Under the pieces are notes generated by a model. The model saw only the letters and a program-made list of their open reading frames with translations, did no database searches and was not told where the DNA came from. This document shows positions 58,101 to 64,000 of a stretch of 64,000 nucleotides of DNA, in pieces. How positions within the stretch are numbered: position 1 is the first letter of the stretch; each line of letters begins with the position of its first letter. A program made the translations under genes and the position numbers. Source of the DNA: Pteria penguin (Eukaryota; Mollusca; Bivalvia; Pterioida; Pteriidae); the NCBI GenBank assembly GCA_035048485.1, contig CM068584.1, positions 67,518,179 through 67,582,178 of the forward strand. Reading direction: 5' to 3'.

Positions 58101-61100
58101 CTATATAACAGAGGGGTGCTTAAGGCCAGGGTGACTACATAACAGAGGTCCTTGAGGTCAGGGTGAATACATAATAGAGAGGTGCTTAAGGCCAGGGTTG
58201 CTACATAACAGAGGGGTGCTTAAGGCCAGGGTGACTACATTACAGAGAGGTGCGTAAGGTCGGGTGACTACATAACAGAGAGGTGCATAAGGCCAGGGTG
58301 ACTACATAACAAGGAGGTGCATAAGGCCAGGGTGACTACATAACAGAGAGGTGCATAAGGCCAGGGTGACTACATAAGAAGGAGGTGCATAAGGCCAGGG
58401 TGACTACATAACAGAGGTGCTTAAGGCCAGGGTGGCTGCATAAAAGAGAAGTGCTTAAGGCAAGGGTGACTATATAACAGAGGGGTCCTTGAGGCCAGGG
58501 TGACTACATAATAGAGAGGTGCTTAAGGCCAGGGTTGCTACATAATAGAGGGGTGCTTAAGGCCAGGGTGACTACATTACAGAGAGGTGCTTAAGGCCAG
58601 GGTTACTACATAACAGAGAGGTGCTTAAGGCCAGAGTAACTTCATCAGTGCAATGTAACGGCTGTGCTAACTATATCAGGGAGAGATCAATGTTATGGTT
58701 AATGGTACCAACTCAGATTAGTAAATGTAACATCTCATGCAAATGAAAGATAATGATACATTCCATTGAAAGCAAGTGCTCTGTCAACACCTGTTTGATA
58801 TACTTCATCTTTTGCTTAAATCAGAATAAACTCCTGGCTCTCTGAATCAGCTTTCTGTTTTTTTTTTTTTTCAGTATGATACAGACTTCTACATTCTAGA
58901 CAAGTTTCCATTGGCAGTGCGACCATTTTACACGATGCCTGATCCCAATAACCCGGTAAGTAGTGTACATATCATATTATGTAATCAAGCATGCTAGTGA
59001 CCATGATGTGACTGATCAATTTATCATGTAATCAAACATTATAGTGACCATGATGTGACTGATCGGTTTATTATGTAATCAAGCATGTTAGTGACCATGA
59101 TGTGGCTGATCAGTTTATCATGTAATCAAACATGCTATTGACCATGATGTGAATGATCAATTTAGTGTGTAATCAAGCATGATAGTGACCATGGTGTGAT
59201 TGATCAGTTTAGTTTATAATCAAGCATGCTAGTGACCATGATGTGACTGATCAATTTATCATGTAATCAAACATGCTAGTGACCATGATGTGATTGATCA
59301 GTTTATTGTGTAATCAAGCATGTTAGTGACCATGATGTGATTGATCAGTTTATTATGTAATCAAGCATGTTAGTAACCATGATGTGATTGATCAGTTTAG
59401 TGTGTAATCAAGCATGATAGTGACCATGGTGTGACTGATCAGTTTAGTGTATAATCAAGCATGCTAGTGACCATGATGTGACTGATCAATTTATCATGTA
59501 ATCAAACATGCTAGTGACCATGATGTGATTGATCAGTTTAGTGTGTAATCAAGCATGCTAGTGACCATGATGTGAATGATCGGTTTATCATGTTATCAAG
59601 CATGTTAGTGGCCATGATGTTTCTGATCAGTTTATTATGTAATCAAGCATGTTAGTGACCATGATGTGATTGATCAGTTTATTATGTAATCAAGCATGTT
59701 AGTGACCATGATGTGATTGATCAGTTTATTATGTAATATGTTATCAAGCATGTTAGGGACCATGATGTGATTGACCAGTTTATTTATGTAATCAAGTATG
59801 TTAGTGACCATGATGTTTCTGATCAGTTTATTATGTAATCAAACGTGCTAGTGACCATGATGTTTCTGATCAGTTTAGTGTGTAATCAAGCATGTTAGGG
59901 ACTATGATGTGATTGATCAGTTTATTATGTAATCAAACATGCTATTGACCATGATGCATACCTGCCAACTATTCCGATTTTGGCGGAATTTTTCCGATTT
60001 TTACATGCAAATTCCGCATTCCGTATTTAGACTTGTCCGTTCTGCTTTCGGTCATTATTGCGCACTTTAGATTGGAATTACCTCTCTTTTTTCTCACACT
60101 CTTGTAAATGCTTAACGATATGTTATAAACGATACATGTTTAAAGTGCTGACCTACCAAGGACGAACGTTACAAAAACGAAGGCAAACATGGCGTCTTCA
60201 TACAGAAGCAGAAATAAAGTGCAGCGACCGGGACCGACAAAAGACAAAAACAACAATACTGACAGTGGCGATAGCCATGACGAGGCGTCGCCTAAAAAGA
60301 AAAAGAATGTGCGCAGGAAACAAAACTTCAGAAACGAATACGTTTCTCATTTAAACAAGGTCATTGCCCAAAGTAAAAGGGGGCCCGAGTTTGCTTACTG
60401 TACGGTGTGGCGATGTGATTTTACTATCTCCCATGGGGGATCACAGACATTACCAGACATATTGGGACTTAAAAACACAAAAATAGATTGAGAAAACATT
60501 GACGTTTTTCTCAAAGGCTTCATAGACAACTTTTTGGACTTTCTTCGCCTTGTGGCATCAGTGTTTCATAAACACAGTTTTCACCCTTTTGTTTGTTATT
60601 TCCACGAAGGAGACTTGTGTTTGTTATCAAAAGTGTTGAAAAAGCTGTATAATCTGTTATTCTTTTCTCTGTGGAATTTGTTGATAACTGTCAGTCTGTG
60701 AGGTCATTTTATGGTCAAAAATTGAAAATTTTCTCGGCGACAACGGGGGGCTGCACCCCTGACCACCCGCTGTTCCTCTTAACCGTCTTCTAGGGTTGGC
60801 AAGTATGATGATGTGACTGTTCAGTTACTTGCTATAAATAACTGTAGTCTTTAAACCTTGTGTCTTTTTTAAAGTTCAGTCTTCAGTGGAGATGAGAGAA
60901 CAGTTGTTCAAGTGTACTTTAGGTTTGAGCGTTACTAACCACTGTCCTCCTGAGGGTGAAACTGACCTGTGATCACAGTCAGCATCAAATATAACAGACT
61001 GTACATTCCTACATGTCTATTGCCTTAACGGAAACACTACAACTCATATGATATGTTAATGGTTATTTGTTGAGTATTTGTTTATCATTTGTTGATTATT

Positions 61101-63754
61101 TGTGGGTTATTTGTTGGTTATTTGTTGATTATTTTTGGGTTATTTGTTGGTTATTTGTGGGTTATTTGTTTATTCCTTTAACAGAAACACTCTAACTCGT
61201 ATGACATGTTTATGAGAGGAGAGGAGATTCTATCTGGAGCTCAGAGGATACATGATGCAGACTTCCTGACCACTAGAGCCAAGGCACACGAAATTAGTAA
61301 GTCTCCAAAGTATACAGCTGTCTAAGTAATATCAACGTGCGAGAGAGTGTGAATAGTGTTAGATGTAGCAGTGAGTAACATGAGATGAAGTGAATAATAG
61401 TAGATAAAGTGAATTATGTGAGATGAAGTGAATAATAGTAGATAAAGTGAATTATGTGAGATGAAGTGAATAATAGTAGCTATGGTGAATGATGTTTGAA
61501 AAAGTGAATAATACTAGATAAAGTGAATGACTTGAGAAGAAGTGAAGAATAATAGATAAAGTGAATTATGTGAGATGAAGTGAATAATAACAGATGAAAT
61601 AAATGACACAGACATGACAGCTAATGATACAAACAGATAATGATACAGACAGATAATGATACAGACATGACAGATAATGATACAGACAGATAATGATACA
61701 GACATTGCAGATAATGATATAGACAGATAATGATACAGACACGATAGACAATGATACAGACTTGACAGATAATGATACAGACATGATAGAAAATGATACA
61801 GACATGACAGATAATGATACAGACATGATAGGCAATGATACAGTCATGATAGACAATGATACAGACATGATAGACAATGATACAGATAGACAATGATACA
61901 GACATGATAGACAATGATACAGATAGATAATGATACAGAGAGATAATGATACAGACTTGACAGATAATGATACAGACATGACAGATAATGATACAGACAG
62001 GGTAGACAATGATACAGACATGATAGATAATGATACAGACAGATAATGATACAGACATAATAGATAATGATACAGACAGATAATGATACAGACATGATAG
62101 ATAATGATACAGACAGATAATGATACAGACACAATAGACAATGATACAGACATGACAGATAATGATACAGGCAGATAATGATACAGACACGATAGATAAT
62201 GATACAGACACGTTAGACAATGATACAGACATGACAAATAATGATACAGGCAGATTATGATACAGACATGATAGACAATGATACAGACATGACAGATAAT
62301 GATACAGACACGATAGACAATGATACAAACATGACAGATAATGATACAGACATGATAGACAATGATACAGACATGACAGATAATGATACAGACATGACAT
62401 ATAATAATACAAACAAATAATGATACAGACATGACAGGTAACAATACAGACATGACAAATAATGATACAGTCACATAATGATACAGACACATAATGATAC
62501 AGACACGATAGACAATGATACAGACTTGACAGATAATGATACAAAAAGATAATGATACAGACAGACAGTGATACAGACATGACAGATAATGATACAGGCA
62601 TGACAGATAATGATACCAGTAACGTATATATTGTATATAATTCAAGGTATATACAATGATACCAGAAATGTACATTTTGTATAAGTCTCCAAAGTAGCAT
62701 TATTTCGAGGTGGGGACCAGGAGTCTTAGACTTGCTTAGTCATGTGGCAATGTTGTCATATCCCTTTAGTGTTGTCATATACCTGTAGTGTTTTCATATC
62801 ATTTTAGTGTTGTCATAAACCTTTAGTATTGTCATATCCCTTTAGTGTTGCCATATCCCTTTTGTGATGCCATATCCCTTTAGTATTGTCATATCCCTTT
62901 AGTGTAGTCATATCCCTTTAGTGTTGTGTTGTCATATCCCTTTAGTATTGTCATATACCTTTAGTTTTGTCATATCCCTTTAGTGTTGCCATATCCCTTT
63001 TAGTTTTGTCATATCCCTGTAGTGTTTTCATATCATTTTAGTGTTGTCATAAACCTTTAGTATTGTCATATCCCTTTAGTGTTGCCATATCCCTTTTGTG
63101 ATGCCATATCCCTTTAGTATAGTCATATCCCTTTAGTGTTGTGTTGTCATATACCTTTAGTTTTGTCATATCCCTTTAGTGTTGCCATATCCCTTTTAGT
63201 TTTGTCAACACATATCCCTTTAATATTGTCATAGCCCTTTAGTGTTGTCATATCCCTTTTGTAATGTCATATCCCTGTAGTGTTTTCATATCATTTTAGT
63301 GTTGTCATATCCCTTTAGTGTTGTCATATCCCTTTAGTTTTGTCATATCCCTTAGTGTTGCCACATTCCTTTAGTTTTGTCAACACATATCCCTTTTGTG
63401 ATGTCATATCCCTTTAGTATTGTCATATACCTTTAGTGTTGTCATATCCTTTTGGTGTTGTCATATCCCTTTTGTGATGTCATATCCCTTTAGTATTGTC
63501 ATATCTGTTTAGTGTTGTCATATCCCTTTTGTGATGTCATATCCCTTTTGTGATGTCATATCCCTTTAGTGTTGTCATATCCCTTTGGTGTTATCATATC
63601 CCTTTAGTGATGCATATTTATATGTACTGACCAGATTCTCCGAGTAAGAGCAGGTAAGCCATTTCAGTGTTGTTTGTTACAGGTATAGAGACAATCAAGG
63701 CCTACATTGATGCATTTAGATATGGCGCCCCTCCTCATGCTGGCGGGGGAATAG
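37112..63754 (+). CDS. DARS1: Cytoplasmic aspartyl-tRNA synthetase, 14 exons, 3' end outside window
   Basis: The enzyme charges tRNA-Asp with aspartate using ATP in the cytosol. In animals it belongs to the multi-synthetase complex. The assembled exons give 508 residues and all phases match. Residues 1-50 are the Lys-rich N-terminal extension ([18 protein letters not shown]). About 79-175 form the OB-fold anticodon-binding domain ([41 protein letters not shown]). About 205 onward is the class II catalytic domain: [16 protein letters not shown], motif 1 [11 protein letters not shown], flipping loop [10 protein letters not shown], motif 2 [28 protein letters not shown], and the start of motif 3 [11 protein letters not shown]. 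The last 30 or so residues, including the motif 3 arginine, lie downstream. The gene spans over 26 kb because its introns hold large minisatellites, two reverse-transcriptase fragments and a DNA transposon. Confidence 0.97.
38074..38179 (+). CDS. DARS1: DARS1 exon 2
   Basis: Acceptor TTTCTTTCACCAG, donor GAACAG then GTACAG. It encodes the Lys-rich extension [20 protein letters not shown] through [10 protein letters not shown]. This extension is typical of animal cytosolic AspRS. Confidence 0.85.
38935..40640. repeat. 1.7-kb minisatellite, about 20-21 bp unit
   Basis: The unit is GTCATCAGATTGTGTTACAG with many point variants. Larger blocks of about 350 bp are duplicated (compare 40010-40170 with 40430-40590). 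It lies in DARS1 intron 2 and makes several Cys/Val/Gln-rich spurious ORFs. Confidence 0.95.
40763..40931 (+). CDS. DARS1: DARS1 exon 3
   Basis: Acceptor GTGTTGCTAG, donor CAAAAG then GTAAGATAG. It encodes [18 protein letters not shown] to [15 protein letters not shown], entering the anticodon-binding domain. The donor is repeated three more times downstream. Confidence 0.95.
40932..41058 (+). repeat. Tandem copies of the DARS1 exon 3 donor, 31-32 bp unit
   Basis: Four units start GTAAGATAGCTGAAT and end GTGCTTAAAG. GT dinucleotides in identical AAAG-GTAAGATA context lie at 40932 (authentic), 40963, 40995 and 41027. Extension to the second donor would read K-I-A-E-L and then TAG. Confidence 0.93.
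41128..41245 (-). mobile_element. SINE 3'-end fragment, second family
   Basis: GATTGGTTATTGTTTTATGT, TGGACAGCATCTGCTTGTTG and ATTTATACCTTTGCAACAGA correspond in order to the tail half of the SINE at 9636-9912. The head is missing. Confidence 0.65.
41360..41790. repeat. Minisatellite, about 51 bp unit, about 8 copies
   Basis: Copies of CTATCATTGGGTATACCATT and GTAGGGAGTGTTCTGCCATC, some with an extra partial unit. Confidence 0.95.
41888..41990 (+). CDS. DARS1: DARS1 exon 4
   Basis: Acceptor ATATCTTTGTAG, donor GCAGG then GTAGGC. It encodes [18 protein letters not shown] through KQMVKFIAG, the central OB-fold strands. Confidence 0.96.
42085..42190. repeat. (TA)n microsatellite runs
   Basis: Two TA runs of about 16-22 bases are separated by about 70 bases of AT-rich sequence. 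Confidence 0.85.
42437..42602. mobile_element. Imperfect inverted-repeat element
   Basis: The left arm contains GGGGTTACCATGC, ACAAAAACTGACAGG and CTTGTCAGAAATT. The right arm, reversed, contains GGAGTTACCATGC, ACAAAAACTGACAGG and CCTGTCAGAAATT in the same order. The arms are about 70 bp with a short spacer. The shorter repeats CCCTGCAGTTTTTGATA upstream (42255-42370) may be a related fold-back copy. Confidence 0.6.
43066..43168 (+). CDS. DARS1: DARS1 exon 5
   Basis: Acceptor TAATGTTTAG, donor GTCAGCAG then GTGAGT. It encodes [18 protein letters not shown] through KTVELHCQQ. The 3' half and the donor are tandemly duplicated just downstream. Confidence 0.96.
43128..43275 (+). repeat. 65-bp tandem duplication of the DARS1 exon 5 end and donor
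   Basis: CAGAAAACTGTAGAACTTCA followed by TTGTCAGCAG and GTGAGT occurs at about 43138-43174 and again 65 bases later, with a partial third start (GTCATGTTCCCAGAAA) at about 43258. A second donor of identical strength stands at 43234-43239. Extending to it adds 65 bases (frameshift) and meets a TAG first. Confidence 0.93.
43458..44246 (+). pseudogene. Reverse-transcriptase fragment of a retroelement, 5'-truncated, one nonsense codon
   Basis: A fragment of about 262 codons in one frame with an in-frame TGA at 43653-43655. Before the stop is [15 protein letters not shown], the Y-x-DD catalytic box of reverse transcriptases. After it come [23 protein letters not shown] and [20 protein letters not shown], the thumb-like part. 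The segment resembles the minus-strand copy at 53691-54284, so it belongs to the same broad family, possibly Penelope-like elements; that class is tentative. The fingers region is missing and no endonuclease is seen. It lies in DARS1 intron 5 in the sense direction. The 3' non-coding tail may continue to about 44640. Confidence 0.82.
44817..44894 (+). CDS. DARS1: DARS1 exon 6
   Basis: Acceptor TTTGGACAG, donor GATGAT then GTAAGG. 26 codons, [18 protein letters not shown] then SRPETSDD, the end of the OB-fold domain and the hinge. Confidence 0.95.
45180..46070. repeat. Minisatellite, about 60 bp unit, about 14 copies
   Basis: Units of TTTGCCTTGGATTTTCTCCT, TGCTGTGAAGGTGGTTGACA and CACCATATCCACATTTTTTC in DARS1 intron 6. 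Confidence 0.96.
46460..46649 (+). CDS. DARS1: DARS1 exon 7
   Basis: Acceptor ATTATGGAG (purine-rich and weak), donor ATCAG then GTAAAT. It encodes [20 protein letters not shown] to [12 protein letters not shown], including class II motif 1. Confidence 0.95.
46650..47364. other. DARS1 intron 7, first part, nothing recognised
   Basis: AT-rich intron sequence without repeats or ORFs of note. Confidence 0.5.
47365..47520. mobile_element. Dispersed repeat fragment (TTTAGCTCACCTGAG type)
   Basis: It starts TTTTAGCTCACCTGAGTGAG and contains TTTTTTGACTTCTTCTAAAC and TTTGATCAAACTTGG. From memory this looks like a dispersed repeat common in molluscs. The adjoining 36-bp array begins where it stops. 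Confidence 0.5.
47525..49325. repeat. 1.8-kb minisatellite, about 36 bp unit, about 49 copies
   Basis: Units of TCCCTCCATGTGTGTGTACA and TGATGTTAGATATCTGTCTG. A common variant lacks two bases (CTGTCGTCC). The unit contains the CTGTCTGTCC motif that ends the dispersed repeat just upstream. Confidence 0.96.
49330..50560. other. DARS1 intron 7, last part, nothing recognised
   Basis: Non-coding. A short inverted pair around GACTGACAGAATTC and AACTGACAGACTTT lies at 50380-50410. No gene is supported. Confidence 0.45.
50561..50695 (+). CDS. DARS1: DARS1 exon 8
   Basis: Acceptor TTTGTTTTTCAG, donor GTGCAG then GTATTG. It encodes [20 protein letters not shown] then [10 protein letters not shown] (flipping loop over the active site) to ERVFTVGA. 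Confidence 0.97.
50890..52310 (+). repeat. 1.4-kb minisatellite, about 72 bp unit, abutting the exon 9 acceptor
   Basis: About 19 units of TTATCCCATCAGATGTTGAT, GCTCCTATCAGGCTGTGATT and TCTATTTATATCGTTTCTCT. The last unit runs directly into the polypyrimidine tract of exon 9 (GTGATTTCTATTTATATCAT then TTCTTTGTTACTCAG). Each unit contains TTATCCCATCAG, which looks like a 3' splice site. Confidence 0.95.
52315..52462 (+). CDS. DARS1: DARS1 exon 9
   Basis: Acceptor TTTGTTACTCAG, donor GACAA then GTAAGA. It encodes [18 protein letters not shown] (motif 2, ATP-binding Arg and the RHLTEF segment), then [16 protein letters not shown] to FKGLRDN. Confidence 0.97.
52463..52640 (+). repeat. 23-bp minisatellite starting at the DARS1 exon 9 donor
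   Basis: The intron opens GTAAGAACATTTATGCTGCA, and this is the first, diverged copy of a unit (GATAGGAATATTCATGCTGC then ATA) repeated about eight times. Only one later copy (GGTAGGAATATTC) keeps a GT at the equivalent place. Confidence 0.85.
52750..53175. repeat. Minisatellite, about 20 bp unit, about 20 copies
   Basis: Variable copies of GGGAAGCTGGTATAGTCAGG and TTGGGAAGCTGGTAAAGTC. Confidence 0.9.
53500..54300 (-). pseudogene. Reverse-transcriptase fragment with 3' tail, opposite orientation to DARS1
   Basis: The minus-strand ORF at 53691-54284 starts inside the domain with [16 protein letters not shown]. It has the catalytic [15 protein letters not shown], then [33 protein letters not shown] and [12 protein letters not shown] stop lies just upstream in frame (near 54304), so the N-terminal half is lost. 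Downstream (53500-53690) is a non-coding tail with GACGGGTGTTGCTAGC and CCCGGGCACCTGATCTCAC, which is shared with 7550-7880. I read it as a dead copy of a Penelope-like or related element; that class is tentative. It lies in DARS1 intron 9. Confidence 0.85.
54740..54925. repeat. Minisatellite, about 43 bp unit, four copies
   Basis: Units of CACAGTTCAAGGAAAATGAA then GCCAGCTTGTGG. An inverted GGCTTCATTTTCCTT lies just after, at 54942. Confidence 0.9.
55115..55232. repeat. Minisatellite, about 26 bp unit
   Basis: Four copies of TTATTTATCACATGCTGGGT followed by TCTTGG. Confidence 0.9.
55313..55381 (+). CDS. DARS1: DARS1 exon 10
   Basis: Acceptor TTTTTTTTTTCAACAG, donor CCCAG then GTAATA. It encodes [18 protein letters not shown] then FLEP. 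Confidence 0.96.
55382..56872. other. DARS1 intron 10, nothing recognised
   Basis: About 1.5 kb of AT-rich sequence, one of the few introns here without a tandem array. Confidence 0.5.
56873..56993 (+). CDS. DARS1: DARS1 exon 11
   Basis: Acceptor CTTTCTGCTTTCAG, donor GCCAAG then GTAACC. It encodes [31 protein letters not shown] and LLGRLVKAK. The donor and the last exon bases are the seed of the arrays that follow. Confidence 0.97.
56994..57750 (+). repeat. Splice-donor-derived minisatellite A, 31 bp unit, about 24 copies
   Basis: The unit is GGTGAAGGTAACCATTACAG followed by GGAGTGTTTAA. The authentic boundary reads GGCCAAG then GTAACCATAACAGGGAGTG then TTTAA. Each copy thus keeps a donor-like GAAG-GTAACC. 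A TAA follows within every unit. Confidence 0.94.
57751..58650 (+). repeat. Splice-donor-derived minisatellite B, about 34 bp unit, about 26 copies
   Basis: The unit is TTAAGGCCAGGGTGACTACA followed by TAACAGAGAGGTGC. It aligns with the exon 11 boundary: AAGGCCAAG-GTAACC-ATAACAG versus AAGGCCAGG-GTGACT-ACATAACAG, keeping more exon sequence than array A and a GT in register. It looks like a second, diverged subfamily of the same seed. Confidence 0.88.
58875..58955 (+). CDS. DARS1: DARS1 exon 12
   Basis: Acceptor TTTTTTTTTTTTTCAG, donor AACCCG then GTAAGT. 27 codons, [18 protein letters not shown] then YTMPDPNNP. Confidence 0.97.
58970..59956. repeat. Minisatellite, about 49 bp unit, about 20 copies
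   Basis: Units of GTAATCAAGCATGCTAGTGA, CCATGATGTGACTGATCAGT and TTATTAT. The array is interrupted by the transposon at 59957-60807; a remnant (ATGATGTGACTGTTCAGTT) follows it. Confidence 0.95.
59957..60807 (+). mobile_element. 851-bp DNA transposon with terminal inverted repeats and 6-bp target duplication
   Basis: The left end is CATACCTGCCAACTA. The right end, reversed, is CATACTTGCCAACCC, matching at 12 of 15 positions and in 12 of the outer 13. ATGATG is present at 59951-59956 and 60808-60813, whereas the surrounding array unit has it once. The element carries one short ORF (60189-60491) and no transposase core, so it is a deletion derivative. Confidence 0.82.
60189..60491 (+). pseudogene. 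Truncated BED-like zinc-finger ORF of the transposon
   Basis: A 100-codon ORF with good context (AACATGG). The N-terminus is basic ([37 protein letters not shown]). It then has [17 protein letters not shown], which resembles the start of a BED-type finger (Cys-x2-Cys, then ISHGG) but has Trp where the second Cys is expected. The histidine half is absent and the frame ends at TGA 60489-60491. The parent was probably a transposase of the hAT type or similar; that class is inference. A product is unlikely to bind zinc. Confidence 0.6.
61055..61178. repeat. TTATTTGTTGG repeats leading into the exon 13 acceptor
   Basis: About ten short copies of GGTTATTTGTTGATTATTTG end at the pyrimidine tract of exon 13. 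Confidence 0.8.
61185..61296 (+). CDS. DARS1: DARS1 exon 13
   Basis: Acceptor TTCCTTTAACAG, donor AATTA then GTAAGT. It encodes [37 protein letters not shown], including the [13 protein letters not shown] active-site segment. Confidence 0.97.
61380..61590. repeat. Minisatellite, about 36 bp unit
   Basis: Copies of GATGAAGTGAATAATAGTAG and ATAAAGTGAATTATGTGA. Confidence 0.9.
61600..62625. repeat. 1-kb minisatellite, 14-21 bp mixed units
   Basis: Copies of GACAGATAATGATACAGACA and the shorter GATAATGATACAGACA. The minus strand gives two spurious ORFs of about 360 codons rich in Cys, Leu, Tyr, Ile and Ser. Confidence 0.96.
62755..63610. repeat. Minisatellite, 18-19 bp unit, about 46 copies
   Basis: Copies of GTTGTCATATCCCTTTAGT in DARS1 intron 13. 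Blocks of about 200 bp are duplicated (compare 62765-62880 with 63020-63115). Confidence 0.95.
63683..63754 (+). CDS. DARS1: DARS1 exon 14, last exon in window
   Basis: Acceptor TTGTTTGTTACAG, donor GGAATAG then GTAAGC. It encodes [25 protein letters not shown], the glycine-rich part of motif 3. The codon is split after its first base, so a further exon with the motif 3 arginine must lie beyond base 64000. Confidence 0.97.
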
Positions 63755-64000
63755 GTAAGCCATGTTTAACTTTTAACATTTAGTTTTATTGACATCAAAA
63801 TCCATTCATAAGTTTCTGTTTTGCAGTCCAGTCAATCTTTGACAGTTTCTTGTTTAAACTTGATCCTATTAACAAAGATAGAAAGTATCTAAAGAGCAGT
63901 AATTAATCCTAACAGGTGTTAATATATTCTCCACTTGATCCTTTTTTCAATTGTAGAGGTGTTATGTTGATATATATTTATAGAGATGTCGATGTGTATT

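Noticed and set aside
61566..62700. Two minus-strand ORFs of about 360 codons, Cys/Tyr/Leu/Ser rich, membrane-protein-like
   Set aside because: They are translations of the GATAATGATACAGACA array in overlapping frames, inside a DARS1 intron.

Overview
This is a eukaryotic, intron-rich, AT-rich segment, most likely from a mollusc and probably a bivalve. The evidence is spliced animal genes with GT-AG introns, tRNA-derived SINEs with short ATCA-type tails, reverse-transcriptase fragments, and a very heavy load of minisatellites. By hand count the minisatellites cover roughly 40% of the window. Nothing looks bacterial or viral. The species assignment is inference.

Three protein-coding genes are supported. 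(1) 1-828 (+) is the 3' end of WDR18, a WD40 protein of ribosome biogenesis. (2) 6907-24615 (-) is a large C2H2 zinc-finger gene, assembled here from eight exons whose phases all match. It encodes about 1,376 visible residues and 12 fingers; the 5' end is unresolved. I call its exons V1 (24452-24615) to V8 (6907-7121). (3) 37112-63754 (+) is cytoplasmic aspartyl-tRNA synthetase (DARS1): 14 exons with consistent phases, ending just inside motif 3, so the last exon or exons lie beyond the window. WDR18 and the zinc-finger gene converge; the zinc-finger gene and DARS1 diverge across about 12 kb of repeats.

Between and inside these genes lie more than 40 tandem arrays, five or more SINE copies, three retroelement fragments, one 851-bp DNA transposon with a truncated ORF, and several inverted-repeat elements. 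Two SINE insertions and one hairpin element have clean target-site duplications.

The most unusual observation is that several arrays are tandem amplifications of an exon-intron boundary, so each monomer carries a copy of the 5' splice site. This is clearest at zinc-finger exon V4, where about 107 copies of a 31-bp unit fill about 3.3 kb. It is also seen at zinc-finger exon V2 and at DARS1 exons 3, 5, 9 and 11. The 3' splice site of zinc-finger exon V5 is duplicated as a perfect 51-bp tandem. In every case read here, an in-frame stop lies between the authentic site and the next decoy, so use of a decoy should give a premature stop. A second pattern is that the 27.2-28.8 kb array appears to have grown from the 3' part of a SINE.
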